A stretch of 64,000 nucleotides of DNA. Source: Rhodoferax sp. AJA081-3. GTDB taxonomy: Bacteria > Pseudomonadota > Gammaproteobacteria > Burkholderiales > Burkholderiaceae_C. This document shows, piece after piece, positions 17,413 to 26,250 of the stretch. Made by a program: the position numbers and the translations under genes. The notes below the pieces were generated by a model that ran no database searches, was not told the DNA's origin, and was given only the letters and a program-made list of their open reading frames with translations. The stretch covers positions 3,720,001-3,784,000 of the forward strand of contig NZ_CP059068.1 in NCBI RefSeq assembly GCF_017798165.1, written 5' to 3'. The stretch's first letter is position 1, and each line of letters begins with the position of its first letter.

Positions 17413-18465
17413 TTGTTTCTCAAAAATGCCTGGTATGTCGCCAGCACCCCTGACGAGTTAACCGACAAGCCGCTGGGGCGCACCATCTGTGGCGAGAACA
17501 TCGCCTTCTACCGGGGCGAAGCCAACCGTGTGGCCGCGGTGGAAAACTTTTGTCCACACCGTGGCGCACCGTTGTCATTGGGCAAGGTCTGCGACGGCAA
17601 GCTGGTCTGTGGTTACCACGGCCTGGAGATGGGTTGTGATGGCAAGACCATTGCCATGCCGGGCCAACGTGTGCGCGGCTTTCCGGCCATAAAAAGTTAC
17701 GCCGTGGTCGAGCGCCATGGCTTCGTTTGGGTCTGGCCGGGTGACGCAGCGCTGGCTAGCCCTGACACCATCCCCCATCTGGAATGGCACAACAACCCCG
17801 CGTGGGCCTATGGCGGCGGCCTGTTCCACATCCAGTGTGACTACCGGCTGATGATCGACAACCTGATGGACCTGACCCACGAGACCTATGTGCACGCCAA
17901 CAGCATCGGCCAGAAAGAGATTGACGAGGTGCCGTGCAAAACCACGGTAGAGGGCGACCAGGTCATCACCAGCCGCTTCATGCACAACATCACGGCGCCG
18001 CCGTTCTGGCAGATGGCGCTGCGTGGCAACAACCTGGCGGACGATGTGCCGGTGGACCGTTGGCAGATCTGCCGTTTTACGCCGCCCAGCAACGTGATGA
18101 TCGAGGTCGGCGTGGCGCATGCCGGCAAGGGGGGGTATGACGCCGCGCCCGAGCACAAGGCAAACAGCATCGTGGTGGACTTCATCACGCCCGAGACGGC
18201 GACTTCCATCCACTATTTCTGGGGCATGGCTCGCCAGTTCAATCCTGCGGACCAGGCCCTCACCGCGTCCATCCGCGAAGGGCAGGGCAAGATCTTCAGC
18301 GAAGACTTGGAGATGCTGGAGCTGCAGCAGAAGAATCTGCTGGCCCACCCCGGGCGCGCCTTGCTGATGCTCAATATCGACGCCGGTGGCGTGCAGTCGC
18401 GCAAGGTGCTGGATCGACTGATTGCGCAGCAGCAGGCGGCCACCGCCGCAAGCACCACGTACTGA
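17413..18465 (+). CDS. vanA: vanillate O-demethylase, oxygenase subunit
   Basis: This Rieske non-haem iron oxygenase demethylates vanillate to protocatechuate and formaldehyde. Counting from the TTG at 17413 (MFLKNAWYVA) gives 350 residues. GAGG at 17401-17404 is spaced 8 bases from this TTG, whereas the GTG at 17404 would overlap it. Rieske ligands are C47-P-H49 and C66-x2-H69. The catalytic iron ligands are in NLMDLTHETYVH (D153, H156, H161). The reductase partner VanB follows after 11 bases. The substrate assignment rests on the close fit to VanA and the neighbouring pobA. Confidence 0.92.
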   Translation: MFLKNAWYVASTPDELTDKPLGRTICGENIAFYRGEANRVAAVENFCPHRGAPLSLGKVCDGKLVCGYHGLEMGCDGKTIAMPGQRVRGFPAIKSYAVVERHGFVWVWPGDAALASPDTIPHLEWHNNPAWAYGGGLFHIQCDYRLMIDNLMDLTHETYVHANSIGQKEIDEVPCKTTVEGDQVITSRFMHNITAPPFWQMALRGNNLADDVPVDRWQICRFTPPSNVMIEVGVAHAGKGGYDAAPEHKANSIVVDFITPETATSIHYFWGMARQFNPADQALTASIREGQGKIFSEDLEMLELQQKNLLAHPGRALLMLNIDAGGVQSRKVLDRLIAQQQAATAASTTY

Positions 18466-18476
18466 GGATCGAGACC

Positions 18477-19451
18477 ATGTCCAGCAGTGCGCCTACCCTG
18501 ACGGTCCGCGTGGCGTGCAAAGCCGTTGAAGCCACCGACATTTGCAGCTTTGAACTGGTCGCCGCGGAGGACAGCGCACCGCTGCCCGCCTTCTCCGCAG
18601 GCTCTCATGTAGATGTACATCTGCCCGGCGGCCTGACACGCCAGTACTCGTTGTGCAACGACCCCCATGAAACCCACCGCTACCTGATCGCCGTGTTGCG
18701 CGACCCGGCCTCGCGTGGTGGCTCGCAAGCCATGCACGCAGAAGTGCAGGAGGGACAACTGCTGCAGATCAGCGCGCCCAAAAACCACTTCGGGCTGGCG
18801 CACGACGCGCGGCGCAGCCTGCTGCTGGCCGGTGGCATTGGTGTGACCCCCATCCTGTGCATGGCTGAGCGCCTGGCGATGGTGGGCGCGGACTTTGCCA
18901 TGCACTACAGCAGCCGTACGCGCGCCCGCACGGCCTTTGTGGAGCGCATCGCCGCGTCACCCTTTGCGCCGCAAGTGCATTTCCATTTTGACGATGGGGA
19001 TGCCGCGCAAAAGCTGGACCTGGCCGGGTTACTGAAGGACCCGCAAGCCGGCGCGCACCTGTATGTCTGTGGCCCCAAGGGTTATATGGATGCGGTGCTC
19101 ACCACGGCCCGCGCAAGTGGTTGGCCCGAGAGCCAGTTGCACTATGAATTTTTCGCCGCTGAGGTCGCCAAGTCAGAGACGGATGCCAGCTTCGAAGTCC
19201 AGTTGGCCAGCTCCGGTCGTGTCATAACCGTCACCAAGGATCAGACCGTTACGCAGGCGCTGTCCGCGGCGGGTGTAGAGGTGCAGACCGCCTGCGAACA
19301 AGGTGTTTGTGGCACCTGCCTGACCCGCGTGTTGTCGGGCGTGCCGGACCACAAGGATGTGTACCTGACGCCCGAGGAGCAGGCGGCCAACGACCAGTTC
19401 ACGCCCTGTTGTTCGCGTGCCAAGACGGCGCGGCTGGTGCTGGACCTCTAA
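18477..19451 (+). CDS. vanB: vanillate O-demethylase, reductase subunit
   Basis: This protein of 324 residues is of the phthalate-dioxygenase-reductase type. An FMN-binding barrel with TRQYSLCND is followed by an NAD-binding domain with LLLAGGIGVTPIL and VCGPKGYMDAV. A C-terminal plant-type [2Fe-2S] ferredoxin domain has CEQGVCGTCLT and a final Cys in TPCCSRAK. It passes electrons from NADH to VanA. It is the last gene of the pobA-hemerythrin-vanAB run; a new promoter starts 10 bases after its stop. Confidence 0.92.
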   Translation: MSSSAPTLTVRVACKAVEATDICSFELVAAEDSAPLPAFSAGSHVDVHLPGGLTRQYSLCNDPHETHRYLIAVLRDPASRGGSQAMHAEVQEGQLLQISAPKNHFGLAHDARRSLLLAGGIGVTPILCMAERLAMVGADFAMHYSSRTRARTAFVERIAASPFAPQVHFHFDDGDAAQKLDLAGLLKDPQAGAHLYVCGPKGYMDAVLTTARASGWPESQLHYEFFAAEVAKSETDASFEVQLASSGRVITVTKDQTVTQALSAAGVEVQTACEQGVCGTCLTRVLSGVPDHKDVYLTPEEQAANDQFTPCCSRAKTARLVLDL

Positions 19452-19460
19452 AGCCGGCAG

Positions 19461-19498
19461 TTGACAGGGTGAATAATCGTTAGTATGATACGCATCAT
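19461..19498 (+). promoter_or_regulatory. sigma-70 promoter and operator of the TetR gene
   Basis: TTGACA at 19461-19466 and TATGAT at 19484-19489 are separated by exactly 17 bases. The -10 is embedded in the dyad ATGATACGCATCAT (19485-19498). A nearly identical block, TATGAT-N3-CATCATGCGAAA, recurs at 20122 in front of the next gene. This is strong evidence for an autoregulatory operator. Confidence 0.8.
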
Positions 19499-20102
19499 GC
19501 GAAAGTCACCACCCAACACCCGAAGCGCCGCCAAAGAAGCCTCACACGAACGCATCGTCGATGCCGCCGCACGGGCCATCCGCCGCAGCGGGTATGACGG
19601 TACGGGTGTTGCCGACATCATGAAAGAAGCCGGCCTGACGCATGGCGCCTTCTACGCCCACTTTGCGTCCCGCGAAGCCATGCTGGCCGAAGCGGCAGAC
19701 CGTGCGGGTGCCGAATCCAACGCCGTCGCGGCGAGTGTCATCGCCGCGGTGCCACCCGAGCAGGCGTTGCAGGCTCTGATGCAGGTCTACCTCTCGAAAG
19801 AGCATCTCGCGAGCATTGAGACGGGCTGCCCGATTTCGGCCCTGGGTTCCGAGATGCCACGCCAATCACCCGAGGTGCGTTATGCCGCCACGCGCCGCAT
19901 CAAGGAAATGGTTGACCTGATCGCCCGCCAGTATCCCGACTGGGGGCAACCCGCCGCGCATGAGCGTGCGCTGGTGACCGTGGCCACCATGGTGGGCACG
20001 CTGACGCTGGCCCGCGCCGTCAATGATCCTGCGTTGTCTGACGCGTTATGCAGCGCAAGCTTGAGAAGCCTGACACCGCCAAAGCCCGCAGCCAAAGACT
20101 GA
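19497..20102 (+). CDS. TetR/AcrR-family repressor
   Basis: The product of 201 residues has an N-terminal TetR helix-turn-helix: RIVDAAARAIRRSGYDG, GVADIMKEAGLTHGAFYAHF, SREAMLAEA. The C-terminal ligand domain (TGCPISALGSEMPRQSPEVR) is of the type often next to quinone oxidoreductases and SDRs. An in-frame ATG at 19485 lies within the -10 element, so it cannot be on the mRNA from that promoter. The ATG at 19497 would be at or next to the transcription start, giving a leaderless message. It probably represses itself and the 20203-22870 genes. Confidence 0.85.
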   Translation: MRKSPPNTRSAAKEASHERIVDAAARAIRRSGYDGTGVADIMKEAGLTHGAFYAHFASREAMLAEAADRAGAESNAVAASVIAAVPPEQALQALMQVYLSKEHLASIETGCPISALGSEMPRQSPEVRYAATRRIKEMVDLIARQYPDWGQPAAHERALVTVATMVGTLTLARAVNDPALSDALCSASLRSLTPPKPAAKD

Positions 20103-20136
20103 CATTTTTTTTGCCCTTAAATATGATGAACATCAT
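20099..20136 (+). promoter_or_regulatory. sigma-70 promoter with second TetR-type operator
   Basis: CTGACA at 20099-20104, overlapping the TetR stop codon, and TATGAT at 20122-20127 are 17 bases apart. The -10 overlaps the dyad ATGATGAACATCAT (20123-20136), which copies the operator at 19485 except for the three central bases. It drives the oxidoreductase gene at 20203. Confidence 0.8.
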
Positions 20137-20202
20137 GCGAAATGCCGAATTTGTCCAAAACCACGTGTTCCACCCCGCCACTTTTTGAAAAGAGAAACCA
20201 CC

Positions 20203-21204
20203 ATGCAAGCCTTCACCGTTGAACGTTATGGAAAAAAAAACGCATTGCGCCTGGCGGATGTGCCAACGCCCGAGCTGCGCGATGACGAGGTCCTGGTCCA
20301 GGTGCATGCCGCTGGTGTGAACCTGCTGGACTCCAAGATCCGCAGCGGTGAGTTCAAGCTCATCCTGCCCTACAAGCTGCCGCTGATCTTGGGCCACGAC
20401 GTGGCGGGCGAGGTGGTCAAGGTTGGCCGCCGCGTGCGGCAGTTCAAGATCGGCGACGCGGTCTACGCGCGGGCGGACGACTTTCGGATCGGCACGTTTG
20501 CGGAATTCGTTCCGGTCAAGGAAGCATCCCTGGCGCTTAAGCCCGAGGGCCTGACGATGGAAGAAGCTGCGTCGATTCCGCTGGTGGCCTTAACGGCCTG
20601 GCAGGCGCTGGTGGAAAAGGCCAAGATAAAGAAGGGGCAGAAGGTTTTCATCCAGGCCGGCTCCGGCGGCGTGGGCACCTTTGCCATCCAGCTGGCCAAA
20701 CACCTGGGCGCCACCGTGGCCACCACAACCAGCACGGGCAATGTTGCACTCGTCAAGAGCCTGGGCGCGGACGTGGTCATCGACTACAAGACGCAAGACT
20801 TTGAAGAGGTGTTGCGAGACTACGACGTGGTGCTGAACAGCCAGGACAACGAGACGCTGGTGAAGTCGCTGCGTGTGCTCAAACCCGGTGGAAAACTCAT
20901 CTCCATTTCTGGACCACCCGACCCCGCCTTCGGCAAGGAGATCAAAGCCCCTGGTTTCGTCCGGCTGGTCCTGCGGCTGCTGAGCGCGGGTGTCCGCCGC
21001 AAGGCAAAAGGCCTGGGTGTCGACTATTCGTTCCTCTTTATGAAGGCCAACGGTCCACAACTGCGCGAGATCACTCGCCTCTTGGAGACCGGCGTTATCC
21101 GACCCGTGGTGGACCGCGTCTTCCCGTTCGCAGAAACCAATGCAGCCTTGGCCTACGTCGAAGCGGGCCGTGCCAAAGGCAAGGTAGTTGTCAAGGTCAA
21201 GTGA
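20203..21204 (+). CDS. NADP-dependent quinone oxidoreductase-like (zinc-free MDR)
   Basis: This protein of 333 residues is in the medium-chain reductase superfamily without zinc ligands. It has the GroES-like start (VERYGKKNALRLADVPTPE), HAAGVNLLDSKIRSG, the nucleotide-binding SGGVGTFAIQLAKHLGA and a C-terminal ALAYVEAGRAKGKVVVKV. It probably reduces quinones or activated alkenes with NADPH. The ATG at 20203 is preceded by AAAAGAGAAA; an earlier ATG at 20185 is less likely. It is the first gene under the TetR-type operator, followed at 40 bases by an SDR. Confidence 0.85.
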   Translation: MQAFTVERYGKKNALRLADVPTPELRDDEVLVQVHAAGVNLLDSKIRSGEFKLILPYKLPLILGHDVAGEVVKVGRRVRQFKIGDAVYARADDFRIGTFAEFVPVKEASLALKPEGLTMEEAASIPLVALTAWQALVEKAKIKKGQKVFIQAGSGGVGTFAIQLAKHLGATVATTTSTGNVALVKSLGADVVIDYKTQDFEEVLRDYDVVLNSQDNETLVKSLRVLKPGGKLISISGPPDPAFGKEIKAPGFVRLVLRLLSAGVRRKAKGLGVDYSFLFMKANGPQLREITRLLETGVIRPVVDRVFPFAETNAALAYVEAGRAKGKVVVKVK

Positions 21205-21244
21205 GTCCAGTTTCCCCATCCCCCATCCCTTTTTGGAGTTCCCC

Positions 21245-21949
21245 ATGAAAATCGAAAATGCTGTTGTTCTTGTTACCGGTGCCAACCGCGGTATCGGCCT
21301 GGAGTTCGCCCGTGCCTTGCTTGCCCGCGGCGCCCGCAAGGTCTACGCCGCCGCGCGCAATCCTGCTACCGTCACCTTGGCCGGTGTGCAGGCTTTGCAG
21401 CTGGACGTGACCAACGCAGAGCAGATCGCAGCCGCCGCACACCAGGCGGCGGATGTGACCCTGGTGATCAACAACGCAGGTATTGCTCAACCCGGCGGTT
21501 TTCTCGCGCAAGACAGCGAAGCCGTTACACGCCGCATTTTTGAAACCAATTTCTTTGGCATGCTGAACATGAGCAAGGCCTTTGCGCCGGTGCTCAAGGC
21601 CAATGGCGGCGGTGCGCTGATAAATGTGTTGTCGGTTGCGTCCTGGCTCAACGGCAGTGAATTGGCCGCGTACTCGGCAAGCAAGTCGGCCGCCTGGTCA
21701 TTGACCAACGCATTGCGCCACGAACTGGCGGCGCAGAAGACCCAGGTGCTGGGCCTGCACATGGCCTACGTCGACACCGACCTCACACGCGGCTTCGATG
21801 TGCAGAAGAGCAGCGCCGAAGACATCGTCCAGCGCGCACTCGACGGACTGGAGGCCGGTGCGGATGAAGTGTTGGCCGATGTGTTGACTCAGCAGGTCCG
21901 GCAAGGGCTGGCCGCGCCGCGCCCGGTCTATCTGCCTCCGGCCAACTGA
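21245..21949 (+). CDS. short-chain dehydrogenase/reductase
   Basis: This classical SDR of 234 residues has the cofactor motif TGANRGIGLEF, the NNAG motif (VINNAGIAQPGG) and the catalytic YSASK. The start has TGGAG seven bases upstream. It should reduce or oxidise a carbonyl/alcohol with NAD(P). It lies between the quinone oxidoreductase and an alpha/beta hydrolase in a probable three-gene operon under TetR control, a set typical of responses to reactive carbonyl or quinone compounds. Confidence 0.88.
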   Translation: MKIENAVVLVTGANRGIGLEFARALLARGARKVYAAARNPATVTLAGVQALQLDVTNAEQIAAAAHQAADVTLVINNAGIAQPGGFLAQDSEAVTRRIFETNFFGMLNMSKAFAPVLKANGGGALINVLSVASWLNGSELAAYSASKSAAWSLTNALRHELAAQKTQVLGLHMAYVDTDLTRGFDVQKSSAEDIVQRALDGLEAGADEVLADVLTQQVRQGLAAPRPVYLPPAN

Positions 21950-21988
21950 GCCGGGAATATCGAACGCACACAACGCCAAAGGTCAACC

Positions 21989-22870
21989 ATGTTATTCACA
22001 ACCCCAGCGCCGCCGGCGGCGGCCAAGGCGGCTGGCTACTCCTGGAAGAACGTCCCCACGCAAACCATCACGGTGGGCGATGTCAACTTCGCGTACCGAG
22101 AGTTGGGCAAGCAGAACGGCGGAACGCCCGTGGTGTTTCTCGTCCACCTGGCCGCCGTGTTGGACAACTGGGATCCCCGCATCATGGACGGCATGGCCGC
22201 CAAGCACCACGTGATCGCCTTTGACAACCGTGGCATCGGCGCATCCAGTGGCTCACCGGCGAACTCCATGGAGCAAATGGCCGACGATGCCATCACCTTC
22301 ATCAAGGCAAAGGGATTGACGCAGGTTGACCTCTTGGGTTTCTCCATGGGCGGCATGGTCGCGCAGGAAATCGTGTTGAAGGAGCCACAACTCATCCGCA
22401 AAATGATCGTGGCGGGAACCGGGCCTGCCGGTGGCGAAGGCATCAGCTCGGTGGCGGGCGTCACCTTCTACGACATGCTGCGGGGCTTCTTCACGGGCCA
22501 GGATGCGAAGCAGTTCCTGTTCTTCACCCGCACACCTGGCGGCATCGCAGCTGGCAAGGCCTTCCTGGAACGGCTGAAGGAGCGCACGGAGAACCGTGAC
22601 AAGGAAATTTCTGTGCGCGCATTTATGGCGCAACTGGAGGCCTTGCGCGTCTGGGGTCAGAAGACGCCGGTTGACCTGTCGGTGGTCAAGCAGCCTGTGC
22701 TTGTTGTCAACGGCGATGCGGACCGCATGGTCCCCACGCCCAACACACATGACCTGGCGCGGCGACTCCCGAACAGCACGCTGATCATCTATCCCGATGC
22801 AGGCCATGGCGGCATCTTCCAGTTCCATGCCGATTTTGTGCCCAGCGCACTGGCGTTCCTTGGCCGATAG
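21989..22870 (+). CDS. alpha/beta hydrolase
   Basis: This hydrolase of 293 residues has the nucleophile elbow GFSMGGM, a candidate acid in VNGDADRMVPTP and the catalytic His in PDAGHGGIFQF. Around 60-70 it has FDNRGIGASSG, like the haloperoxidase/lactonase-type esterases. It is the last gene of the TetR-controlled group and is followed by repeat copy C. The N terminus (TTPAPPAAAKAAGYSWKN) has no signal peptide. Substrate is unknown. Confidence 0.88.
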   Translation: MLFTTPAPPAAAKAAGYSWKNVPTQTITVGDVNFAYRELGKQNGGTPVVFLVHLAAVLDNWDPRIMDGMAAKHHVIAFDNRGIGASSGSPANSMEQMADDAITFIKAKGLTQVDLLGFSMGGMVAQEIVLKEPQLIRKMIVAGTGPAGGEGISSVAGVTFYDMLRGFFTGQDAKQFLFFTRTPGGIAAGKAFLERLKERTENRDKEISVRAFMAQLEALRVWGQKTPVDLSVVKQPVLVVNGDADRMVPTPNTHDLARRLPNSTLIIYPDAGHGGIFQFHADFVPSALAFLGR

Positions 22871-22873
22871 ATC

Positions 22874-22935
22874 AAATTGGCCTCTAGCCCCCGTGAAATA
22901 TAGTGATATAGCTATACAAAACGTAGCATTTGTGC
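22874..22935 (+). repeat. AT-rich palindromic repeat, copy C
   Basis: It begins AATTGGCCTCTAGCCCCCGT, continues GAAATATAGTGATATAGCTA and ends near GTAGCATTTG. The first 20 bases match the minus strand of copy A exactly. It lies 3 bases after the hydrolase stop and could serve as the transcript end. Confidence 0.8.
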
Positions 22936-23005
22936 CAACTGAGGCGCACCATCTCGCACGCAGCCCGTAAACCCAAACGTGCGCGCGCGCAACAGAAGCG
23001 CCCTC

Positions 23006-23032
23006 AGCCCCGTTCCAGCGCGTGAACGGGCT
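23006..23032 (+). promoter_or_regulatory. hairpin in the 22.9-23.16 kb intergenic region
   Basis: AGCCCCGTTC and GAACGGGCT form a stem with one bulge around CAGCGCGT, followed by GTTAATCC. It may terminate read-through from the left. The rest of this ~290-base gap holds repeat copy C, a CG-alternating tract near 22980 and the dyad at 23099; no gene is seen. Confidence 0.45.
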
Positions 23033-23098
23033 GTTAATCCACTATTTGAGTGATTTGTGAAACAGTAATGGCCGGAACATGGGGTTTATCTGAACGGA

Positions 23099-23118
23099 TA
23101 TGGAAACTAAAGTCCATA
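23099..23118. promoter_or_regulatory. inverted repeat upstream of the DsbA-like gene
   Basis: TATGGA-N8-TCCATA lies 47 bases before the start at 23165. It is a candidate operator for the DsbA-like gene. No further copy was noticed in the window. Confidence 0.4.
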
Positions 23119-23164
23119 CCAACGCTACAGGGCGCTTTTAAACCAACCCCAATAGGAGCCTTTC

Positions 23165-23833
23165 ATGATCCGCACTAATCGGGAAGAAGACAGCACCACG
23201 CACACCACCGTTACCTATTTGTTCGACCCCCTGTGCGGCTGGTGTTATGGCGCGTCGCCCGCGATCCAGCAACTGGGTCAGCAAGCCAATATCCAGCTGG
23301 AGCTGGCCCCTTCGGGGCTATTTGCCGGTGGCGGGCGCACCTTGGACGCGGCGTTTGCAGATTACGCGTGGTCGAATGACGTGCGCATTGAAAAGCTGAC
23401 AGGCCAACGCTTCACCCAGGCCTATCGCAGCAAGGTACTAGGCCACCTCGGCAGCGCCTTTGACTCGGCAGTTACGACACTGGCGTTGACTGCGGTGTAT
23501 TTGACCGCGCCGCAGCGCGAGCTGGAGACGCTCAAGGTTTTGCAGGAGACCCGCTATGTGCAGGGGCTGGACACCTGTGACGGTTCGGTGGTCGTATCGC
23601 TGTTGCGCGACCTGGGTTTGGCTGCTGCCGCGGACAGTTTGGCCGCAAGCGACGCCGAGCTGCTGGCCACCAACGCCGCGCGCATCCAGAAGGCGCGGGG
23701 CCTGATGCAGACCTTTGGTGTGCAGGGCGTGCCAGCCCTGGTAGTCCATGATGTCAAGGGCAGTCGGCTGTTGCGTGGCGATGCGCTGTACGGCAACTTT
23801 GACAAGCTGCTCAGTCAAATCGGTGCGGCCTGA
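23165..23833 (+). CDS. DsbA-family thiol oxidoreductase-like protein
   Basis: This protein of 222 residues has a thioredoxin fold with an insertion. The N-terminal strand YLFDPLCGWCYGASPAI carries the CxxC-type pair C-G-W-C, and the cis-Pro loop is FGVQGVPALVV. The same pattern occurs in DsbA-like FrnE/2-hydroxychromene-carboxylate isomerase proteins. There is no signal peptide, so it should act in the cytoplasm, unlike DsbA itself. AGGAG precedes the start. A small helical protein follows 44 bases downstream, probably in the same transcript. Confidence 0.85.
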   Translation: MIRTNREEDSTTHTTVTYLFDPLCGWCYGASPAIQQLGQQANIQLELAPSGLFAGGGRTLDAAFADYAWSNDVRIEKLTGQRFTQAYRSKVLGHLGSAFDSAVTTLALTAVYLTAPQRELETLKVLQETRYVQGLDTCDGSVVVSLLRDLGLAAAADSLAASDAELLATNAARIQKARGLMQTFGVQGVPALVVHDVKGSRLLRGDALYGNFDKLLSQIGAA

Positions 23834-23877
23834 GCATCGGCGCAGAACGCCTCGCACACAAAGAGAAGGAGCCTGCC

Positions 23878-24129
23878 ATGACCATTCTTCGCCAAGTCCT
23901 GGTTCACCAGCGCGCGGGGCGTTGGCGCGAGGCGCACAACCTGGTGCAGAGCGACGACTCACCGCTGGGTGCCTGGCTGCACGGCATCCTGCACATCCAG
24001 GAGGGCGATCTGGAAGATGCCGAGTACTGGTATGACAAGGCCAACCGACACTTCCGCAGCCGGGGCAGCTTGGACGAAGAGCTGGCGCATTTCGAAGCGG
24101 CGTTGCTGCGTAGAGACGGAGCGGTGTAG
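23878..24129 (+). CDS. small TPR-like hypothetical protein
   Basis: This 83-residue soluble protein has helical pairs (VLVHQRAGRWREAHNLV, LGAWLHGILHIQEGDLEDAE, YWYDKANRHF). The spacing, with the W-x-x-A and G-D-x-x-A-x-x-W/Y patterns, resembles tetratricopeptide repeats. The start has AAGGAG at an ideal distance. It follows the DsbA-like gene and precedes repeat copy D. Similar short orphan proteins accompany thiol enzymes in relatives, as far as I recall; function is unknown. Confidence 0.65.
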   Translation: MTILRQVLVHQRAGRWREAHNLVQSDDSPLGAWLHGILHIQEGDLEDAEYWYDKANRHFRSRGSLDEELAHFEAALLRRDGAV

Positions 24130-24231
24130 CTGGCAGCACTGGCGGTGGGCGGTGGCGACGCCATCGCCGGCTTGCCCCGCAGTGTGTTCGTCAACAGCTT
24201 TTGTGGACAGGTTGTGCTGATGATTATCATG

Positions 24232-24292
24232 AATTTTGCCTGTATCCCCCGTGAAATATGGCAATGCAGCTATATAAAACATAGCGTCTATG
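24232..24292 (+). repeat. AT-rich palindromic repeat, copy D
   Basis: It reads AATTTTGCCTGTATCCCCCG, then TGAAATATGGCAATGCAGCT and ATATAAAACATAGCG. It is a diverged copy of the same element, with the CCCCCGTGAAATAT core intact, lying just past the 3' end of the sigma-54 activator gene. Confidence 0.7.
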
Positions 24293-24316
24293 CTGAAACT
24301 GCGCACGGCTCCACAC

Positions 24317-26143
24317 TCAGTCAATCAACCCATGCTTGCGCGCCCGGTACGCCAGCTTGGGCCGTGTGGTGTTCAGCAACCGTGCTGCGGCGGACAGGTT
24401 GCCGTGTGCGGCGGTGATGGCGCGCTGCAAGGTCTCAATCTCGGTTTGCTCCAGTGTCTGGGGCCCCGGTTTGCTACTGCCATTGCTGTCACTACCTGTT
24501 TCGGGTACAACCCGCGCCGCATTTAGGTTCAGCGTGCCCGAGCCGGCTTGCAGCCGCAGGGTCATCACCTCTTCGCTCAAGGTCTCACCGCTGGTGAACA
24601 GGTGGTGCAGGTCGATCAGGCCGTCTGTATCCGCCGTGATCACGGCGCGTTCTACCAAGTTTTGCAGCTCGCGGATATTGCCCGGAAAGTCATAGTTCAG
24701 CAGCGCCCGCACGGCGGCCTGGCTGAAGCCGCGCACCTGGCAGGCATGTTTGTGCCGGTAGTGGTTCAAGAAGTGGTTCATCAGCAGGGGGATGTCGTCG
24801 CGGCGCTCACGCAGTGGCGGCAGGTGGATGGGAAACACGTTGAGGCGAAAGAACAGATCCTCGCGGAAGGTGCCGTTGCGCACGGCCTGGCGCAGGGCTT
24901 CGTTGGTGGCGGCCACCACACGCACATCGACCGCAATGCTGCGTGTGCCGCCCACGCGTTCGATCTCGCCCTCTTGCAGCGCACGCAGCAGCTTGCCCTG
25001 GGCCACAAAACTCAGCGTGCCGATTTCATCCAGAAACAAGGTGCCGCCACTGGCGCGTTCAAACCGGCCAGGCCGCGACTGGCTGGCCCCGGTGTAAGCG
25101 CCGCGCTCCACGCCAAACAGCTCGGATTCGATCAGCGTGTCCGGAATCGCCGCGCAGTTAACGGCCACAAACGGTTGGTCCTTACGTGGGCTGATCTTGT
25201 GCAACATGCTGGCAAATTTTTCCTTGCCCACGCCGGACTCACCGGTGAACAGCACCGTGGCCGATGTGCGGGCCACGCGGCTCAATTGGTGGCAGGCCGC
25301 GTTGAAGGCGGACGAGGCGCCCACCATGGCATCTCCGGCCACAGCAGCCGTGGGTAACTCGGCGGCGCTGGCGGCCGGGCGCGCATATGCGGCGGTGTCG
25401 ACAAACTCCTTGGCGTTGAGGTAACGCATGTCCTCTTCCACGTCGTCCCACAGCTCGGCCGATTTGCCCAGCACGCGGCAATGTGCGTCGCCCATGGAGC
25501 GGCACTCGATTTCGCGGAACACCACCAGGCAGCCGAGCAGTGTGCTGACATATCCGGTGGCATACCCCACCTGCATCCAGCAGGCCGGTGAGCCGCCAAT
25601 GCCGTAGGCGGCAATGTGTTCGTCGTCCTCACTGGCGTTGTGCCACAGGAATTCACCTTCGTAGCGGCTGGTGTCGGGGTCGTAGGACGCACGCACCAGT
25701 TCCACCTTCACCACGCCCTCCAGCGCATGCAGGCGCGTGCCGGCAATGGCAGCGGCCAGCGGGTCTGCGTCGGGCCATTGTTTGCGCACCATTTGTGCGT
25801 CGCGCGCGCCGCTCACGTATCCCGCGCGCGTGAAGAGGCCGCGGGCGCGCTCCTGGCCCAGGCTGTCGATCATTTCGCGGCGCAGCGAGCCCAGGGCCTC
25901 GGTGTGCAGCAGCACCATGCGCTGGTCTTGCAGCCAGATGCGCCCGTCACCGGGTGAGAAGAACAGGCATTCGCTGATGTCGGCCACGCTGGGGTGGGCC
26001 GCGCTGGGTGGAAGACCGCCGCCGACTTGGGTGCTGGTGAAGCTGCCCATGGCCTTGGCCACGGCTGTGCTGTCGAAATTACCCAAGGTGGTGCCGGTGG
26101 CACGGGCCACATCGGCCAGGGATATCCGCTTGGAGGGTGGCAT
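24317..26143 (-). CDS. sigma-54-dependent activator, XylR/DmpR type
   Basis: This regulator has 608 residues. The N-terminal aromatic-sensing region (about 60-140, [20 protein letters not shown] and the [11 protein letters not shown] block) and a V4R domain (about 145-215, [28 protein letters not shown]) are those of XylR/DmpR-like regulators. The AAA+ domain shows Walker A GESGVGKE, the sigma-54 contact loop GAYTGA, and Walker [11 protein letters not shown] Fis-type helix-turn-helix ends the protein ([20 protein letters not shown]). It is divergent from the aryl-aldehyde operon, whose sigma-54 promoter is at 26324, so it probably activates that operon on binding an aromatic inducer. Confidence 0.92.
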   Translation of the reverse strand: MPPSKRISLADVARATGTTLGNFDSTAVAKAMGSFTSTQVGGGLPPSAAHPSVADISECLFFSPGDGRIWLQDQRMVLLHTEALGSLRREMIDSLGQERARGLFTRAGYVSGARDAQMVRKQWPDADPLAAAIAGTRLHALEGVVKVELVRASYDPDTSRYEGEFLWHNASEDDEHIAAYGIGGSPACWMQVGYATGYVSTLLGCLVVFREIECRSMGDAHCRVLGKSAELWDDVEEDMRYLNAKEFVDTAAYARPAASAAELPTAAVAGDAMVGASSAFNAACHQLSRVARTSATVLFTGESGVGKEKFASMLHKISPRKDQPFVAVNCAAIPDTLIESELFGVERGAYTGASQSRPGRFERASGGTLFLDEIGTLSFVAQGKLLRALQEGEIERVGGTRSIAVDVRVVAATNEALRQAVRNGTFREDLFFRLNVFPIHLPPLRERRDDIPLLMNHFLNHYRHKHACQVRGFSQAAVRALLNYDFPGNIRELQNLVERAVITADTDGLIDLHHLFTSGETLSEEVMTLRLQAGSGTLNLNAARVVPETGSDSNGSSKPGPQTLEQTEIETLQRAITAAHGNLSAAARLLNTTRPKLAYRARKHGLID

Positions 26144-26250
26144 TGTCTTGCTCGTTATTTTGATGCTTTGGATAAATGTAGCGGCATTTATTCACCATTT
26201 GGTAAAAGTTTTTGCCCAAATTGGCGCTGCTGCACCGCAATAGATCTTCC

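Noticed and set aside
22978..22991. Alternating GC tract as a Z-DNA regulatory site
   Set aside because: It is only about 12 bases long, stands alone, and is expected by chance in GC-rich intergenic DNA.
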